This document shows positions 39,366 through 51,991 of a stretch of DNA of 64,000 nucleotides, piece by piece. Numbering within the stretch: position 1 is the stretch's first letter; the number at the start of each line of letters is the position of its first letter. Both the position numbers and the translations under genes were made by a program. Source of the DNA: Rhodeus uyekii (taxonomy: Eukaryota > Chordata > Actinopteri > Cypriniformes > Acheilognathidae). The notes beneath the pieces were generated by a model. It did not search any database and was not told the DNA's origin. It saw nothing but the letters and a program-made list of their open reading frames with translations. The stretch spans positions 558,001 to 622,000 of the forward strand of contig JAWRVZ010000212.1 in the NCBI GenBank assembly GCA_037043235.1. The letters run 5' to 3'.

Positions 39366-40620
39366 GAGAGATGATGATAACTCGTTACGCTCGGCCCGAG
39401 AGACGACGATAACCCGTAACGCTCGGCCCGAGAGACGACGATAACTCGTAACGCTCGGCCCGAGAGGCGGCGATAACCCGTAACGCTCGGCCCGAGACAC
39501 GGCGATAACCCGTAACGTTCGGCCCGAGAGGCGGCGATAACCCGTAACGCTCGGCCCGAGACACGGCGATAACCCGTAACGCTCGGCCCGAGAGACGGCG
39601 ATAACCCGTAACGTTCGGCCCGAGAGGCGGCGATAACCCGTAACGCTCGGCCCGAGAGACGACGATAACCCGTAACGCTCGGCCCGAGAGACGACGATAA
39701 CCCGTAACGCTCGGCCCGAGAGACGGCGATAACCCGTAACGCTCGGCCCGAGAGACGGCGATAACCCGTAACGCTCGGCCCGAGAGACGGCGATAACTCG
39801 TAACGCTCGGCCCGAGAGACGACGATAACTCGTAACGCTCGGCCCGAGAGACGGCGATAACCCGTAACGCTCGGCCCGAGAGACGACGATAACCCGTAAC
39901 GCTCGGCCCGAGAGACGGCGATAACCCGTAACGCTCGGCCCGAGAGACGACGATAACTCGTAACGCTCGGCCCGAGAGACGGCGATAACCCGTAACGCTC
40001 GGCCCGAGAGACGGCGATAACCCGTAACGCTCGGCCCGAGAGACAACGATAACCCGTAACGCTCGGCCCGAGACACGGCGATAACCCGTAACGCTCGGCC
40101 CGAGAGACGGCGATAACCCGTAACGCTCGGCCCGAGAGACGGCGATAACCCGTAACGCTCGGCCCGAGAGACGGCGATAACCCGTAACGCTCGGCCCGAG
40201 ACACGGCGATAACCCGTAACGCTCGGCCCGAGAGACGGCGATAACCCGTAACGCTCGGCCCGAGAGACGGCGATAACCCGTAACGCTCGGCCCGAGAGAC
40301 GGCGATAACCCGTAACGCTCGGCCCGAGAGACGGCGATAACCCGTAACGCTCGGCCCGAGAGACGGCGATAACCCGTAACGCTCGGCCCGAGAGACGACG
40401 ATAACTCGTAACGCTCGGCCCGAGAGACGGCGATAACCCGTAACGCTCGGCCCGAGAGACGGCGATAACCCGTAACGCTCGGCCCGAGAGACGACGATAA
40501 CCCGTAACGCTCGGCCCGAGAGACGGCGATAACCCGTAACGCTCGGCCCGAGAGACAACGATAACCCGTAACGCTTGGCCCGAGAGACGGCGATAACCCG
40601 TAACGCTCGGCCCGAGAGAC
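39366..40620. repeat. 32-bp CpG-rich minisatellite in the irf6 5' intron
   Basis: About 39 units of a 32-bp repeat with core 'cgtaacgctcggcccgagag' followed by 'acggcgataacc'. Each unit has five or more CpGs and the palindrome CTCGG-C-CCGAG. Variants alternate acggcg, acgacg and acaacg. It lies between the irf6 start-codon exon and its 5' UTR exon. The 417- and 424-codon minus-strand frames are created because 32-bp units cycle through all three stop-free frames; they are not genes. Confidence 0.96.
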
Positions 40621-41175
40621 AACTTTAACTATTTAACTATAACTATTTAACAAACAATTATAATGTTTTGCTTATTATTTCACAGTCGATATGACAGATT
40701 TGCACTGCATGTTGCATTAACCATATTTTCTTTTTTAAGTGATATCAACATTATCATATCTATAGATATCATATTTCTAGTAATTCAAAAGCATCATGAT
40801 GAACTTTATTTGTCAGCTTAATACGTCAGTCAAATTGTCTTATTGTGCTGATAACGATAAAATAAACTATATATTGTGCATGTTTTATTATTATTATTAT
40901 CAGCCTGAGCTGCATTTTAATTGATCAATTTAAATTAACTGACATAAATAGAGTTCATATTAATAATCAGATTCATATAATCAGAAATAAGCGTCAGATA
41001 AACCGATAAATCAATGAGTAAATAAAGAACCGATGACTTTCAATGCAACTATAAAAACACTGATAATTCCGATAGCAGAGCATATCTGAGCGCGTGATAT
41101 TGTTTGAATGAAAGTTAAAGCCTGTAAATATTAAACATAAATGTGATTTATCACATGAATATTAATGAGTCTCAC

Positions 41176-41480
41176 CTGAGGGTTTCAGGAAGCGTGAGCA
41201 GGAAAATACACACACATACACACACCAATCCTTAGGATTTTCCTGCCAAAAACGAGCAGGTTTAAGAATAAAAGTGGTTAAAGTCCGTGTGTGTCGGTCA
41301 TTAGCCGGACCGTGCGTGGGTATAAGAGTGTGTGATCAAGTTTCGTGTGTGTGTGTGTGTGAGTTTCACCTCCGCCGAAACTCAGGTAGAGCCGTGACGT
41401 CACGCGCACATACACAAGCACGGGAGCGCGCATTTCTCTAACTCACGGGAGCGCGCATGAAAACGCTTGCATGACGTCAG
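41176..41480 (-). promoter_or_regulatory. irf6: irf6 5' UTR exon donor and promoter region
   Basis: On the minus strand a donor gtgaga follows 'ctgaaaccctcag' at 41176, a good fit for the 5' UTR exon that the ATG exon's acceptor requires. Upstream are an inverted pair of IRF-type half sites, GAGTTTC (41361-41367) and GAAACTC (41377-41383, within gccgaaactc), and two perfect CRE palindromes TGACGTCA at 41395-41402 and 41472-41479. The TSS is not directly visible. Confidence 0.5.
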
Positions 41481-41499
41481 TGGGAATCATCGTTGCTTT

Positions 41500-43877
41500 T
41501 CTTGATTATATCATTATTATGTTTATAGATTTTATTGGGCTAGACAGACATGAGCAAAGCAAATAACCTCTTATTTTCGTCAACAACATGGAGGAAAACA
41601 TCTTGTTATTTACCGAAATTATTTCTATAGAAGAGTATTTCACTAAATATTCGCTGTGTCCATATTTATTATGTTTTCTGGGAAGTCTTCATAAATTAAT
41701 GTCGGCTATGCTTTAAAAAAATCTGTCATGAAGAGTCAGTCGTCATTTAAATGTTTATTTGATCTTGCAGTATAAATAGTCAATATAATAGGCTATATTT
41801 TTAAAACTGCTTTTAAATGTTTGTACACCTTAGTTTTGTAATGGATGATTATTAAATACATTTTATGGCTCAGTCGCTTATTTTCGTTTATCACAGTATT
41901 TAGCAACATTAAAATCATGAATCTTTTTGGTTGGTTAAGATGCATGTAATAATACAATGACAGTGATATATTACAGTTTTTTTTAAAGTGCTTACACAGT
42001 AAAAGTTGTACCTGACGTCACACACACATTATCTGCTTTACTCTCTATTAAACACAATAGCTTTCCTTTGGGAAACACTGCCATTTAAATACCACAGTAA
42101 TTTCCCGTGTCGTGAGGTAAACAGCAGCAACTGACTGCAAAAGAGCCAGACTGATAGAAGATGGAAAGGGAAAATATAAATCATAAAACTAATTGTTCTA
42201 TTAAAGTTTTGTTGTGTTTTCAGTGCTTTTTGCTGAAAAAAATACCCAGATATTAACTCACAAATCTTTAAAGGCCTGTGATATGTGGAAATACCGTCCT
42301 CTAGTGGGAGCAGGAAGTTATGAGGAAATAAAAGTCCTGATTTACACACTTGATGAATATCACCACCTATTGGATGGTTTTGTAATAATGTTTCAGTCTT
42401 TTTGTTCAAAAAATTTAGTCACTGTGAATAAGAGCTTTGTTGTTTATTTGATGCTAATTACATAATAAAGATAAATATTTATATAACTGATAACCGTTTG
42501 TGCTTGAAAAGAGCATGGCTGTAAAAGTTTATTGTTACTTCCACATTGCTTGAAAGGTGAGATATATTATAAATAATTTTCTAAAATAGATATACATAAT
42601 AGCATAAAATATCCTGCTACAAAAATAAAAACCATCTGTATGCAGATCAACAATATGTGAGATGATAATTTCTATCTATCTGTCTATATATATATATATA
42701 CACCATATATCTGTATATCAATGCGCTGATCATCTGATCTGAACTAATCCTCAAGCTGAAGCTGATCTGGATCAGGTTTTGTTCAGAGAGTAAGTTGGTA
42801 TTTACATGCCCTGAAAGTTTCCTGTTTTTGGAACTGAAAGTTGAGATGATCCGCTTACTGACCCTTAAACATGTCCGGATATATCACATAACCTGCTCTC
42901 TGGAACTTACTCAGGCTTTACTTCAGCACAAAATATCAATAAACCAGTGAATCATTGAGTCTCTCCCCAGAGCTTCTCAATGGGAATAACACTGTCATGG
43001 AGAGACTGAAACTGAGACTGTGTCTAATTCCCTCCTGTTGTATTTAAACCCCATGTTTCCCTCACTCTGTGTCAGTGTTGTTTTCCTCGTCTGTGTGTCT
43101 CTCTGTGTTTTTATCCAAAGAGTGCCATTTTGAGTTTGTATATTTAAAGTGTTTTATCTAAAATTATATTAAAGTATCATTCCTGGATTACTGAGTCTCG
43201 ATGTCTCCTCATCTTTTCCTGCAACCGCGACAGAAGGAGAGTCAAGTCAGCTTTATTCATATAGCGCTTTTTACTATAGAGATTGTAAGTTCCACTATTT
43301 TAATTTAAACACTTTTGTCTTTCGTTTGTTGAATGCTGACACACTGCTTTTAAAAAAAGACAAAAGCACATTTAAATCAGAATGACGGCAAACTCTCATT
43401 TCAGAAGGAATTATATTAATCTTGACAATATATTTACAATTAAATCAAACAATAAATAAATTGAAGGTCAGATTAACTGTTTGTCAAGGATTATTCTTGA
43501 TATGTAGATTGTATGAAGAGTTTTGAAATGTTTGTTAGCAACTGAATAAACTGTATTCAACATTAGAGCGCCACCGTCTGGCTGAATCACACAAAGACAA
43601 TAAAGCCTGACTGAATGCGTTTCAGAGAATAAATGTAAAACTAAAACTCATTTCATTATACATACATATAAAATAAAAATTAGAATAATGAAAATGAGTT
43701 GCTACCTGGTTGTAAGTGAATCTGCATTTTATTTCTAAATTAAATAATGAATCATTTCATCATCAATCATCATCACCCCCCCCCCCCACAGGCGTGACAA
43801 ATGTGATAAAGGTGACTTATTATCTTCCAGCATTTACTTTCAACTTTGACTTTGAGGCAAAAACAGTTGCTGTTGAA
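41500..43877. other. Divergent intergenic region between irf6 and the GIMAP8-like gene
   Basis: AT-rich, with another CRE palindrome TGACGTCA at 42013-42020. The stretch from about 41870 onward is the counterpart of 59085-62040, so it is GIMAP upstream DNA: shared words include 'agctttcctttgggaaacac' and the LTR-like block 43020-43240. No extra coding exon was identified. Confidence 0.5.
43020..43240 (+). mobile_element. LTR-like fragment, shared with the second GIMAP upstream region
   Basis: 'attccctcctgttgtattta' to 'agtatcattcctg', with an AATAAA-like 3' end, is repeated at about 61208-61385 and resembles the LTR-like block at 52488-52853 ('atatttaaagtgttttctttt'). It is probably a solo LTR relic. 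The boundaries are uncertain. Confidence 0.4.
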
Positions 43878-46800
43878 ATGGCGTCGAGTGCAGGTAAGAA
43901 TCAAATTAAACCTATAAATATAATCTATACAGACATATTTGCTCAAAGATTTGTGAGTGTTTATGAAATATTATCTGAAGTAGTCAATGCTTTCCTTCAT
44001 TCAGTCATTTCATGCGCTTTAATTTATGATTTAAAGTGGCATTAAAACCCCAGGAAGAAGCTAATGATATACGTATAAAAGAAGCTAATAATCGACTTAT
44101 GAAAGGCTGAATCTCACACACATTTTCACACATTAATTCTGTTATTATCTAGGCTAAGGTTATTAGACTTTTTCATTTTTAAAATCGAATAAACAACCAA
44201 AGATAGACATTTTAGTTCAAGGTCAGAGACACAAACCTAACAATATAAACTTGAAGCATATAATATACAAAAGTCTAAAGCACGTTAGTGAATCACCCCA
44301 AAAATAGTTTTACGGCAGTTTATATATTTTGCTGTTGTGTTTCAGAAGGAAATATCAGTTTACATTTCAAAGAATACCATTTGTGTGAGATTGTGTGTGT
44401 GAGAGTGTGTGTTGAAATGTTGTCAATATAATAATCATGCACTGTTTGTTTGTTTGGAGAACTGGTTCCTCAACCGATCCTGATTTCTCCCACGGTTTCT
44501 TTCTGCATTCTGTTCTTCATTCTGGGACTTAATTCTCATCCATATTATTGATTGTTCTTCTAGAGCTGCTGTTCAGCCAAACAAACTTTGTTGCATTTTT
44601 GTACTTTGCACTTTCCTGTAATCTCCGTAAAGCTGCTTTGAAACAATCTCTATTGTAAAAAACACTATATAAATGAAGATGACTTGACTTTAATCCATCT
44701 CGATCCAGGAGCTCTTGATTTCTTTATGGCGTCTGTTCTCTCGTTCCTTCTCTCAGTCTCTCCAGGACTTTGAGCTGTTAAAGTTTACCTGGACAGATGC
44801 TGATAAACACCTCATTCCCTTCAACCATTATGGTTTTATTATGATATATATTTACTGTATGTGAATTTTAAGAGCTGGAGTGGAGCTTCATCACATGATT
44901 AAATTCTCTCTCAACGTGTGTTTTTCTCAAAGCTGCAGGTAGACATCTGTAGACACAGTCCAGATCATGATTGTCCTAACAGTAAATAAATTAAATCACT
45001 GCCTTTTATTCATAATTGTCAACTTAAGTGTAAGTCTATAAAGATTAAGATGTTAAGTCTGTTAAATTATATGAAAGGTCTGTGAAAATAATATTAAATA
45101 TACTCAACACAAAATACAGAGGAGTTCGGTTATGTCGATGGCCTTGCAAAAAAGTATCGAGATGACCAATATATCATGTATTACATATATTAACATGTAT
45201 TTTCCCACATATAACCCGCAGACGCAGATAATCTGCACGCTCATATAGCCAGCAGATTTTGGGTTTTGTGTAAAAAATCCTTGGCATAACCCTCACCCAT
45301 AGATTGATGAACTTTTTTGTGTAAGATCACATTTCGAATTTTCAAATGTTGCTTGCATGACGTCATTTATACATAACTGTTCAGGCTCGGTACAAAATTC
45401 ACACAATAAGAAAACAAACACAAGTCAGAATCAGAACAGAAAAGCAGTTTCTCCCGCTGCGCTTGGAGCGTGCGCTTCTCTCCCTTTAAGAAGCATCTCA
45501 TCCCTCATGAGAAGAGCCCGCCCTCACAGCAGTACAGCCAATCACGTCTTCTTGCATGATTGACAGGTCAGACAGCCTACCAGAGTGATAGTGGAAGTGA
45601 AGCGCAGCTGTCAGAGTGCCAAAGACGGCGACCCTCGCAATAAAGAAAAATGTAAATTTATTGATGTACATGATGCGAGTTATTAAATGAGAATGTACAT
45701 GCTCGAGTTTTTGGTGTCGTTTTGCACAACAGTGTTGCCACGATTTGTTTGATGAAGCGATCGGCATTCATCTAAAAAATGTACATTGTGCAGTACTGTA
45801 CTGTGTTTATGTTTGCTAACAACAAAAGGCATATGTAAAACCAACACAATAAAAACCTCACAAACCTTTAATTATATTCTCCAACAATTCAAACACAAAG
45901 ATTGCTCACAAAATCACAGAAAACGTGCGGGATGCTACAGCGTGTTTTCCCTCAGATGAGATCAACGACGGAGTGAACCGTGAGCGGACCGCGATCCACG
46001 AGCAACGCAAACTCAGCGCATGCGCAGTGAACTAGCTACGCTAATTAGTCACGAAATAACCATGTGAAGTGGCGACTTTGTTGATTTTTTTATGCTCAAG
46101 ATATTCAATTTCGGTGACATTAACGAATCGACATTAAAGAATACAAAATACTGAGACAAATAGGGAGTTTGGCGGATCCACTTCAAAAACATCGACATAA
46201 TAGGATTGGCGAATTAACCGTGACTCGAGATAAGTGAACTCCTCTGTATTTAATTTTTTCCCAAACAGTGTAAGAAAAAGAGAGAGATATTGTGTACGCA
46301 CAGGTTTATATCACATTGTGAGGAACAGCCAGCTGTCCATGCAAGGGAAATGGATTAATAAATTATACGTGTGTGTGTGTGTGTGTGTGTGTGCTCTTTT
46401 CAGGGATTGTTCTGCTTGGAAAGAATGCAACAGAAAACTGCAGAGTGGGAAACACTATACTGGAAACAGAAGCGTTTGACAGTGAAGCTCATTCACGGCG
46501 GCACAGTCTTCACGGCGGCACAGTGTGAGAATCAGTGGAACGGTGGATGAAAGAAACATCTCAGTCATCAATACTTACCATCTTCTCCAGCCGGATCTCT
46601 CACACGATCAGATCACACAGAGAGTTAGTGAGTGTGTGTCTCTGTCTGCTCCAGGACCTCATGTGATCTTACTCGTACTGCAGTTCAATGACTTCAGTGA
46701 TGAAGACATGAGAAGAGTGAAAACTGTGCTGAACCTCTTCAGTGAGAAGGCCATTAAACACACGATAGTGGTGACGACTGATGAAGAGACACGCAGATCA

Positions 46801-48146
46801 ATATGGTCTGTTAAGGGATGGAGTAAACCTATTCATAATTTAATAAAGGAGTGTGGAGGAAGACATCTTAAGTTTGATTCAAGAGACACAGGATGGCGTT
46901 CTGAGATGATCAGAAGGATAGATGAGATGCTCAAGGAAGAACATGAAGAATTTGTCATCTGTAGCATGGATGAAGATGGAGGATCATTAGTGGATGAAGA
47001 TCTGAGCAGATCTGGAGGTTCAGGAAGTGATGGAGGAGGTTTGTCAAAGTTCTTTGACCAGATTATTCCTAAGTATTTTATAATACTAAGAATATAATCA
47101 TGAACTACTTTTTTGTTTTTTAATTTTTTCCCCACCATTGACAGAATGTTCTGTCTTCCCATGTTTTCACTGATATACGGTAGGGGGCGCTATTACACAT
47201 CTGAAAGATGACAGAATCTGCTGATCAAAACACAGGAGAAGCAGCAGAAGAAACAAGGGACAGAAGCAATAGTTATACATTTTGTAGTATTTGACAAATC
47301 ATGATTTTGAGAGTCCCAGTTCTTTCTTTTGATATATTGCATAGTTTTGTATCACAAAAAAGCGGGGGATTATAGATTCATACTTTATTTTTTACAATTG
47401 GTACAAGAGAGCATATTTCAGAGGCCATCTAACCAGACAGTAAGACAGTAAACTATTGCAAGGAAGCCTTTAGTGTCAGATCTGGTGGAAGAGAGGACTC
47501 AATAAGCTGGGAAGAAGGGTCTTTATTGAAGTGAAAATAAAACAAAACTAGAAACTAAAAACAGCTGGACTGACTAAACTGGACAAAACATTACACAACT
47601 CGACTAGAGCTGCGACATAGTCCACAGAAAACGACATAGCAATTGAAGAAGCCACTCAGGACAGCAAACACAAAGGGATTAAATAGCCACAGGAGGAAGG
47701 GTAATTCATGGGAAAACAGCTGGAACAAATCAAAGTAAAACAGGAGAACAAGGAGGGTGGGGTTCTCAATGTCAGGACACGAACACGCACCCAGTGAGGA
47801 CGTGCATCGCTGCTTGTTCACAAAATCACAAAGACAGCGCGCAGCTTTTGAAACCAAACTGCACACGACACGAAAACACAACATGAGAGGATGCGACCGA
47901 TGGACACATGAACAAAGCAAAGCCCGAAACCGCACTCACTCACATAACGTACAGCGCGCGAGAAAGAGGAACCACTCGTCTCGCGCTCATGACAAGGACG
48001 AACACGCGAGTTTTGAATGCCCAAATCCTGACCCAAAACCGAAACTAAACCAGACCAAAAGTATCAGCACACAGACACCATGATCCGCACACCAGACATT
48101 ACACAGACAAGAGCATGCGCGGCTCAAACAATCAAATTCGCGCACG

Positions 48147-48204
<58 letters not shown>

Positions 48205-51200
48205 CTAGACATTACGGTAGTGTCAGAGCTCTGACACAAAACCAAGAAAGGGTTTGACTGAATGTGAACCCTGACACTACCCCCCTCCTCCAAAGGGACG
48301 CCACCTGGCTTCAAGAACAGAACAGACACCAAACGGATACATGACAAACAGGACAGAGGCGAGCAACTGGACAAGGAGGGAAAAATAAAACACAATGACA
48401 AGGGGAGGGAGGGAAGACAAGTCAGTAAATAACTAGAACAAAGGCAAGCTAAATAAACAGTCCACAAAAAAATAATGGAAAAAAAAATCAACACCAAAGT
48501 CCAGGGGGATTAAAAGGAGGGGTGAGCCAGCCTTGGACAGCCTATGACTCCCGGCAAAGGGCCGGGGTAGACCCGGTGGATCGAGCTAGGCGGGCTCAGG
48601 CAAGGACGATGGGTCAGGCGGCACCCAGGGAGTGTGAGCCAGGTGGGTCTGGGAGGTCTGGAAGGTCTGGCAGGACAAGCGGGTCTGGGAGGTCTGGAGG
48701 CTCCAGCAGGGCAAGGCAGGGCGAGGTGCTGATTGCTGGCAGGGCGAGGTGCTGGGGTGGCGCCAGCCCATCAAGGATGGCCTCTTGGGTTGTGGGCAGG
48801 AGGAAGCCCTCTTCTTCCTCCACCACTTACGAGGGCGGTGAGGTGGCGCAGAGTCAGTGGGCTGAGGGGCGGCCTACTGGCCGATAGCTGGCTCTGGGGC
48901 GGCGGCCTCCTGGCCTTCTGGAGGGGAGGAAACCCTCTTTTTCCTCCTCCTCCGCGTACGAGGGCATGGTGCAGCAGCGTCATTGGGCACCTCTGGTGGC
49001 ACTGTAGCTGCCAGAAACTCCTCTGTGGGAGCAGCTGCCAAGACCTCCTCGGGGGTTGACATGGTGGACGGTGTTGTCAAAGTGTCCACGAACCCCCAGT
49101 AGTCCAGATGGTCCATCCCCCTCATCCTCCACCAGCTGAGGGGCTCATCCAAGGCATAATTGAACAGGTCCTTGAGGGTGGCATCATTTAACCCCAGCCC
49201 TGCTGCAGTTCGGATAAACTCCAGGGTGAATACTCTTAGATCTGCCCCGTGTTGGTGGAGCAAGTGCAAGACCTTGAACTGCAGCATCTGTTGGTATAAA
49301 GGGCTGGGGTTCACGGTAGCTGGTGGAGGACGTTAACCCTTCCTCCGCTGAGTCCTCATGGTGGTGGCTTCGTACTGTCAGGTCTGGTGGAAGAGAGGAC
49401 TCAATTAGCTGGGAAGAAGGGTCTTTATTGAAGTGAAACCAAAACTACCCCGTGGGGGTAAACAGCTGGACTGACTAAATTGGACACAACACGACAAGAC
49501 AGAACACGACTTGACTGGAGCTGCGACACAGAATAATCCACAGCAAACGATATAGCAATTGACGACGAAGCCACGCAGGACAGCAAACACAAAGGGATTA
49601 CATAGTCACAACCGGAAGGGTAATTGATGGGAAAACAGCTGGGACAAATCAAAGTTATGCAGGTCAAGGGGGGTGGGGTTCTCAATGACAAGCCATGAAC
49701 ACGCAGCCAATGCGAACGCGTATCGCTGCATGTTCACAAAAACACAACATGAAAGCATGCGGCCGCTGGAAACACGAACCGCGCGCTTACAATGATGCAC
49801 ACAGACTTGAGAGGACGTGGTTCAAGCGATGCCCAATACCGCACCCACTCACATGACGTAGAGCGCACAAGAACGAGGAACCACTCGGCTCACGCTCATG
49901 ACAAGGATGAACACGCGAGTCATGAATGTCTGAATCTCGACCCAAAACAGAAACCGAACCAGACCAAAGTATTGGGACCGAACATCATGACCCGCACACC
50001 AGACGTTACAAAGACAAGAGTGTGCGAGACTTGAAAACTTGAATCCGCGCACACACAAACATGCTAGACATTATGGTAGTGTCAGAGCTCTGCCACAAAA
50101 CCAATAAATGATCAGAGTGAATGTGGCAGAACCCTGACATAAAGTTGATAAAACAATTTATTGATATACTAATTATACAATATAACAATAAAACATATTT
50201 GCTGTTGTTTAATGAAGTGTATATTTGCTATCAAAAACTGAACTACTGTCTCTAAATATTGTTTCAGTGTATACTTCTGGAAAAGCAAAGCTCAACATTG
50301 TTCTGTGTGGATTTAATTCAACACTCAAGAACTCAGTGTCCGAAATGTTTAGAGGGAACCCGAGTAAAGATTCAAAAGAGATGATTAAAGTGTGTGTGAA
50401 GAAAGAAGAGAAGATTAATGGACGGCAGATCGCTATAATAGAGCTTCCAGCTCTCAGTCAGCTCTCAGAAGAGGAAGTGATGCGGGAGACTCTCCACTGT
50501 CTGATTCTCTGTGATCCTGGAGTTCATGCTTTTGTCCTTGTTACTCCTGTCGGTTCACTGACCAATGAAGACAGAGCAGAAATGAAGAGGATTAAAGGAA
50601 TTTTTAACTCTAATGAGCATTTCATGGTGCTTTTCGTAACTGATCACAATGTTAACAAAAGTGTATCAGAGTTTGTAACATCCGCAGATTCTCAGAGGTT
50701 TGTGAGTCTCTATGGGAGTTGGTACAGTGTGATGGGGTTAAAGGACCAGAGAAACTCTGGACAGATCTCAAAGATGCTGGACTGTATAGACCGCCTGAAG
50801 ATTGAACCCTATTCCCTCCAGACATATCTAAGAGCTCAAGAGAAGAGAGTCAAAGAACTAAAAGAAAAGATCAAGACACTAGGTGAGTGAATTCCCAAAT
50901 AAAGCATCTTTCTGAGAATACAGTAATAAGCTCACAGGTTTATTACAGGACACTGCATCTATTATGGGTGAATCATCCTTGATAATGATCAGCTGATTGT
51001 AGATAAATGTGTCAAGATATAGATTTAATAGATTTACCTGTTAAAGATGTTACCAGTTAAAACCACATTATTAAAATAGTTTATTCCTTTGACAGTTCCC
51101 GTGGCTGTGAAGCTGAATCTGGTTGTGTGTGGGAGTGACAGAAGATTAAAATCCTTCATCTCAAACCTGATTCTGAATCAGAAAGGAGGATCAGAGCTCA

Positions 51201-51991
51201 GCTCAGAGTGTGTGAGGAGAGACGTGGAGCTTCATGGACGTCTGATCTCTGTGCTGGAGCTTCCAGCTCTGTTCAACACTCAGCTCTCAGAAGAGGAAGT
51301 GATGCGTCAGACTCTCCGCTGTGTGTCCCTCTGTGATCATGGAGTTCATCTGTTCCTCCTCATTATTCCTGATGCTCCAATCAATGATGAAGACAGAGCA
51401 GAAATAGACAAAATCCAGAAGATATTCAGCTCAAGAATCAACAAACACGTCATGATCCTCATAAAGCAGAATTCAGAGGAAAGGACAGCAGAACTAAATG
51501 AAGAAACACAGTCTGTCATTGAGAGTTTTGGAGGACGACATCATTTCATTGGCCCCAAAACACAAGCGTCCATGTTGATGGAGAAACTGAAGCAGGTGGT
51601 TGAGGAAAATAATGATGTTTGCTTCTCCACAGAGACATTGTGGGACGCACAGATGGAAAAACTGCTGAAATTTGAAGTAGAAAGGCAAAATTATGATAAA
51701 GAGAGAAAGAGAAGAGAAGAAGAATTTAGAGAGAGAGAAGAACTATATGAAAGAGAGATTAAAGAAAGAGAGGAACAAGAGAGAAAGATAAAAGAGGAGA
51801 TTAAGAGAGAACGAGAGGAATGGGAGAAACAGAAGCAAGAGGAAAGACAAAGAAGAGAAGAAGAGAATGAAAAAAAAGAAGAAACTGAACAGGAAACATG
51901 GGATGAATATTATCAGAGACTTAAACGAGGGATAGAAAGGAGACAGAGAGAGAGATTCTTCAGTCCAAACATGAAGAAGAAAGAGGGATGA
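43878..51991 (+). CDS. GIMAP8-like gene with three AIG1-type domains (frameshift in exon 2)
   Basis: Immune-associated nucleotide-binding (GIMAP/AIG1) family. Exons: 43878-43893 (MASSA), 46404-47038 (domain 1), 50268-50882 (domain 2), 51096-51991 (domain 3 plus coiled coil). All junctions are GT-AG and all in phase 1. The domains end with shared family blocks: VILLVLQFNDFSDED; ELPAL..QLSEEEVMRETL; ELPALFNTQLSEEEVMRQTL. Residues after about 195 of the last exon's product form a Glu/Arg/Lys-rich coiled coil. All three domains lack intact G1 (GKNATENC, GFNSTLKN, GSDRRLKS instead of GxxxxGKS) and G3 DxxG motifs. Domain 1 is broken: a 17-bp tandem duplication (46492-46524) shifts the frame and gives TGA at 46526-46528, while the downstream frame stays open. 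It is either a pseudogene, a polymorphism or an assembly error. A 2.7-kb LTR element sits in intron 2. Confidence 0.75.
45117..46246. mobile_element. Tigger-like non-autonomous element in GIMAP intron 1
   Basis: Ends 'cagaggagttcggttatgtc' and, inverted, 'taagtgaactcctctg', with TA duplicated at 45115-45116 and 46247-46248. The subterminal part is also inverted (gttatgtcgatg / catcgacataat). There is no transposase frame. It is TA-targeting and about 1.1 kb, and its sequence is unrelated to the two eps8l3 copies apart from the general pogo-type design. Confidence 0.8.
47474..50139 (-). mobile_element. Non-autonomous LTR retrotransposon inside GIMAP intron 2
   Basis: Two diverged direct repeats, 47474-48276 (803 bp) and 49376-50139 (764 bp), both begin TGTCAG and end CTGACA, the expected TG...CA LTR ends. 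Next to the left LTR is 'ccccctcctcc', a polypurine tract on the minus strand, so the element runs on the minus strand. The 1.1-kb interior has a Gag-like frame but no pol. No exact target duplication is visible (tttag versus taaag). The LTRs differ by several indels, so the insertion is not recent. Confidence 0.8.
48874..49314 (-). pseudogene. Gag-like frame of the LTR element
   Basis: About 146 codons with LHLLHQHGADLRVFTLEF and LDYWGFV-type segments, ending in an Arg/Lys-rich patch (RTRRRRKKR). An upstream ATG in the same frame is cut off after eight codons by a TAA (about 49333-49335), so the frame has no intact start. The Gag assignment is inferred from its position just after the 5' LTR and the basic tail, not from a recognised family. 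Confidence 0.45.

Noticed and set aside
39366..40620. CRISPR-like regular repeats
   Set aside because: Units are contiguous with no unique spacers, and the context is an animal genome.
39305..40622. Two overlapping frames of more than 410 codons on the minus strand, with 32-residue protein repeats
   Set aside because: Created by the 32-bp CpG-rich array in the irf6 5' intron. The same DNA is open in more than one frame, and no homology was recognised.
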